The notes under the pieces were generated by a model. The model saw nothing but the letters and a program-made list of their open reading frames with translations, did not search any database and was not told the origin of the DNA. A stretch of DNA of 64,000 bases from Allobosea sp. BK604 (GTDB lineage: Bacteria > Pseudomonadota > Alphaproteobacteria > Rhizobiales > Beijerinckiaceae): the NCBI RefSeq assembly GCF_004341515.1, contig NZ_SLZF01000008.1:248001-312000 (forward strand). Direction: 5' to 3'. This document shows, piece by piece, positions 61,962 through 64,000 of this stretch. A program made the translations under genes and the position numbers. Position 1 is the stretch's first letter; each line of letters opens with the position of its first letter.

Positions 61962-63586
61962 GCGGGTTCTCCCTCATGGATCCAGCGCTTGAGGATGGCG
62001 GCGGCCTGGGCCTCGTCGAAATCGATCAGCTGTTCGAGCTTCCTGGTCGGCGAGCGCTGGGCGGCGGCGGTGAGGTCCTCGATCAGGTTCAGCGGCGGGC
62101 CGGCATCGGCGAGCTGCGGCGGGGCGCTGGCGGTGATCGCCGGCGTCTCCGTCGCAGTGATCGCCGCCACATCGGTCTGCGGGCGCTTCAGGATGGCGTT
62201 GACGGCGGGGCGCAGGCCGAACCAGATGATCAGCGCGGCCAGGACGAGAATGGTGACGGCGTTGATCAAGGTGCCGGACTGGCGCATCAGCGCCTCGCCG
62301 ATACCGATTGGCGGCTCGGGCTCGAGGGTGCGGCTGCCCTGCAGGAAGTCGACGGCGAGCACCTTGATGTTGTCGCCGCGGGTATTGTTGGCGCCGGCGG
62401 CCGAGCTGACGACCTGCTTGACGTCCTCGAGGCGCCGCTCGATCGCATCCGGGCTCGGATCGGGGCCGAGGGATTCGATCAGGCGCGGCCGGTTGATCAG
62501 CACCGCGATCGACAGCTTGGCGATGGCATAGCCGTCGCTGACCGTGTTCACCTTGCGCGAGGAGATCTCGTAATTGGTCAGCTCCTCGCGGCGCTGCTTC
62601 TCCTCGCTCGAGCGCTGGCCGCCATCGGCGCGCACGGCACGCTCGGGCAGGTTCTGCTCGACCGTGGTCGGCTCCTGCGTGGCGGAGTTCTGCGAGACGT
62701 CGTTCTCGCGGACGACGCGCACCGAGCGCTCGACCTTCGAATCCGGGTTGAAGATGGTCTCGCTGGTTTCCTTGCGATCGGTGTTCAGGTCGGTCGCGAC
62801 GCTGATCTCGAAATTGGCGAGGCCGAGATAGGGCGTCAGCGCCTTGCGGACATTGTCCTGGATCTCCTGGTTGACCGTCTGCTGCAGGCCGTTGAGCTTG
62901 GCCGTGCCGCCGTTCTGGCCGGGCTCGCCGCCGGTGGCGAGCAGGGTGCCGTCGGTGTTGAGCACGGTGACCTTCTCGGCCGCGAGGCCGGGCACGGCGG
63001 AGGCGACGAGATGGCGGATCGCCTGGGCGATATTGCCGGCGCCCGAGGTCTCGGTGCGGACGACGACGCTGGCCGAGGCCGGCTGCTGGTCGCGGCGGAA
63101 GGAGCCCTTGTCGGCGAGGACGAGATGGACGCTCGCCGCCTTGACGCCGCGCATCAGCTGGATGGTGCGGGCGAGCTCGCCCTCCAGCGCGCGGACGCGG
63201 GTGATCTCCTGCATGAAGGAGGTCAGGCCGAGCGAGCCGAGCTTGTCGAAGAGCTCGTAGCCGGCGCTCGAGCTGCGCGGCAGGCCCTTCTCGGCGAGCA
63301 GCATGCGTGCCTGGGCCGCCTGCGACGGCTTCACCAGGATCTGGGTGCCTTCGGCATTGACGTCGAAGCGGATGCCGGATTCCTGCAACGCCGCGCCGAT
63401 GCGGTTGACGTCCTCGCGCTGCAGGCCGCCGTAGAGCACCGACATCTCGGGGCGGCTGAGATAGTAGGCGCTGACGGCGATCGTCGCGAGGACGAAGAGG
63501 CCGATGCCTGCCAGCGCCGCGAGGCGCTTGTAGCCGAGCTGCTGGAGGTTGAGCCAAATCTCTTCAGCGTATTGCCGACCCGGCAT
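61958..63586 (-). CDS. fliF: flagellar MS-ring protein FliF
   Basis: About 542 residues. Two membrane helices (near 22-42 and 432-452) flank the large periplasmic ring-building region: YLSRPEMSVLYGGLQ near 43, then the YscJ-like module with VLADKGSFRRDQQPASASVVV near 160 and a second module ending before a VNTVSDGYAIAKLSIAVL segment. The C-terminal FliG-binding tail (LEQLIDFDEAQAAAILKRW) is complete. The second ATG (63586) has AAGGA at proper distance; 63592 is also possible. Confidence 0.95.
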   Translation of the reverse strand: MPGRQYAEEIWLNLQQLGYKRLAALAGIGLFVLATIAVSAYYLSRPEMSVLYGGLQREDVNRIGAALQESGIRFDVNAEGTQILVKPSQAAQARMLLAEKGLPRSSSAGYELFDKLGSLGLTSFMQEITRVRALEGELARTIQLMRGVKAASVHLVLADKGSFRRDQQPASASVVVRTETSGAGNIAQAIRHLVASAVPGLAAEKVTVLNTDGTLLATGGEPGQNGGTAKLNGLQQTVNQEIQDNVRKALTPYLGLANFEISVATDLNTDRKETSETIFNPDSKVERSVRVVRENDVSQNSATQEPTTVEQNLPERAVRADGGQRSSEEKQRREELTNYEISSRKVNTVSDGYAIAKLSIAVLINRPRLIESLGPDPSPDAIERRLEDVKQVVSSAAGANNTRGDNIKVLAVDFLQGSRTLEPEPPIGIGEALMRQSGTLINAVTILVLAALIIWFGLRPAVNAILKRPQTDVAAITATETPAITASAPPQLADAGPPLNLIEDLTAAAQRSPTRKLEQLIDFDEAQAAAILKRWIHEGEPA

Positions 63587-63707
63587 GGCCATTCCTTCTG
63601 GAACTGGAAAAGCGAGAGCTTGGCGTGGCCCGAATGCCGGGAGCCGTTCTTCGACGCCACGCTATGCCCGGACTGTCGGCTGCGAGCCTTGCGCGGGTCT
63701 TGCGCTG

Positions 63708-63741
63708 CAAAAGAAAAGGCCACGCTCCGAAGAGCGTGGCC
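63708..63741 (-). terminator. intrinsic terminator after the flagellin gene
   Basis: Minus strand: a perfect 10-base stem GGCCACGCTC / GAGCGTGGCC with a 4-base loop, followed by TTTTCTTTTGC. It lies 28 bases after the flagellin stop. It separates flagellin from fliF, so fliF must have its own promoter in the short gap 63593-63707, or use read-through. Confidence 0.9.
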
Positions 63742-63768
63742 CGTTGTCGCGAGGCGTGGAGCCCGAGA

Positions 63769-64000
63769 TCAGCCGCGGAAGAGCGACAGGATGCTCTGGC
63801 TGTTGCCGTTGGCGATCGAGAGCGCCTGGATGCCGAGCTGCTGCTGGACCTGCAGAGCCTGGAGGCGGGTCGATTCGGCGTTCATGTCGGCGTCGACCAG
63901 CTGGCCGATACCGCGGTCGATCGAGTCGACCATCTTCTTCACGAAGTCCTGCTGACGATCGATGCGGTTCTTGATGGCGCCGAGATTGGTGGCGGCGTCA
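63769..64000 (-). CDS. flagellin, C-terminal end only
   Basis: About 77 C-terminal residues on the minus strand; the start lies beyond the window. The end reads AATNLGAIKNRIDRQQ, VDSIDRGIGQLVDADMN, ESTRLQALQVQQQLGIQAL and SIANGNSQSILSLFRG, the conserved D0/D1 C-terminal helix of flagellin that packs in the filament core. Which of several possible flagellins it is cannot be told. Confidence 0.93.
   Translation of the reverse strand, partial: DAATNLGAIKNRIDRQQDFVKKMVDSIDRGIGQLVDADMNAESTRLQALQVQQQLGIQALSIANGNSQSILSLFRG

Noticed and set aside
1-64000. Prophage, insertion sequence, integron or plasmid origin
   Set aside because: No transposase, integrase, phage structural gene or rep gene was found; the tRNA-Leu has no flanking att-like direct repeat that I can see.

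Overview
The window (about two thirds G+C) comes from an alphaproteobacterium, most likely the Hyphomicrobiales and close to Bosea or Methylobacteriaceae. Pointers are the fliF/fliH-like/motB/motC/fliK flagellar block, a MotC gene (typical of rhizobial-type flagella), a cytosolic PAS chemoreceptor ending in GWEEF, and several dispersed palindromic repeats of the kind common in this order. The genus is an inference from gene content.

Region 1 (1-2.2 kb): an alpha-E protein (cut by the window edge) and a circularly permuted ATP-grasp protein. Region 2 (2.4-25.7 kb) is the heart of the window: an oxalate/C2-acid catabolic supercluster. It contains formyl-CoA:oxalate CoA-transferase (frc), oxalyl-CoA decarboxylase (oxc), a PanE-like reductase that is a good candidate for oxalyl-CoA reductase, and glyoxylate carboligase, hydroxypyruvate isomerase and tartronate semialdehyde reductase (gcl-hyi-glxR). 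It also has pyruvate kinase, an FAH-family enzyme, three separate NDP-forming acyl-CoA ligase systems (two SucCD-type pairs and one fused two-domain enzyme), a tripartite tricarboxylate transporter (tctA-tctC-tctB), two paralogous GntR/FCD regulators and one IclR regulator. Four promoters in this region carry the same dyad, TGGCAT-NNKGY-ATGCCA, which ties the scattered operons into one apparent regulon. The proposed flow is: uptake by TctABC; activation of oxalate to oxalyl-CoA by Frc or a CoA ligase; then decarboxylation (Oxc) or reduction to glyoxylate (PanE-like); then Gcl, Hyi and GlxR to glycerate. A glycerate kinase is not in the window; pyruvate kinase would act downstream of it.

Region 3 (25.8-32.8 kb) holds a cytochrome c/TetR/SnoaL-like operon with a clear operator inside its promoter, radC-map, a divergent TetR/SDR pair and a selenium-binding-protein (methanethiol oxidase family) gene with a membrane protein. 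Region 4 (33-45.2 kb) holds a large repeat-rich autotransporter followed by an FkbM methyltransferase, a CinA-type protein, a double-PAS chemoreceptor, gpt, an EamA exporter and a serine hydrolase. Region 5 (45.5-56.8 kb) holds an AAA ATPase, an ankyrin protein, two diguanylate cyclases (one fused to a PilZ-like domain), a divergent PEP-carboxylase-like protein, an Aas-like AMP ligase, a DUF1190 protein, tRNA-Leu(UAA) and a Gfo/Idh/MocA oxidoreductase. Region 6 (56.8-64 kb) is a minus-strand flagellar block: flagellin (partial), fliF, fliH-like, motB, motC, fliK and an SltF-like transglycosylase.

No rRNA, insertion sequence, prophage or CRISPR array was seen. Very long reading frames opposite real genes are a by-product of high G+C and were discarded.
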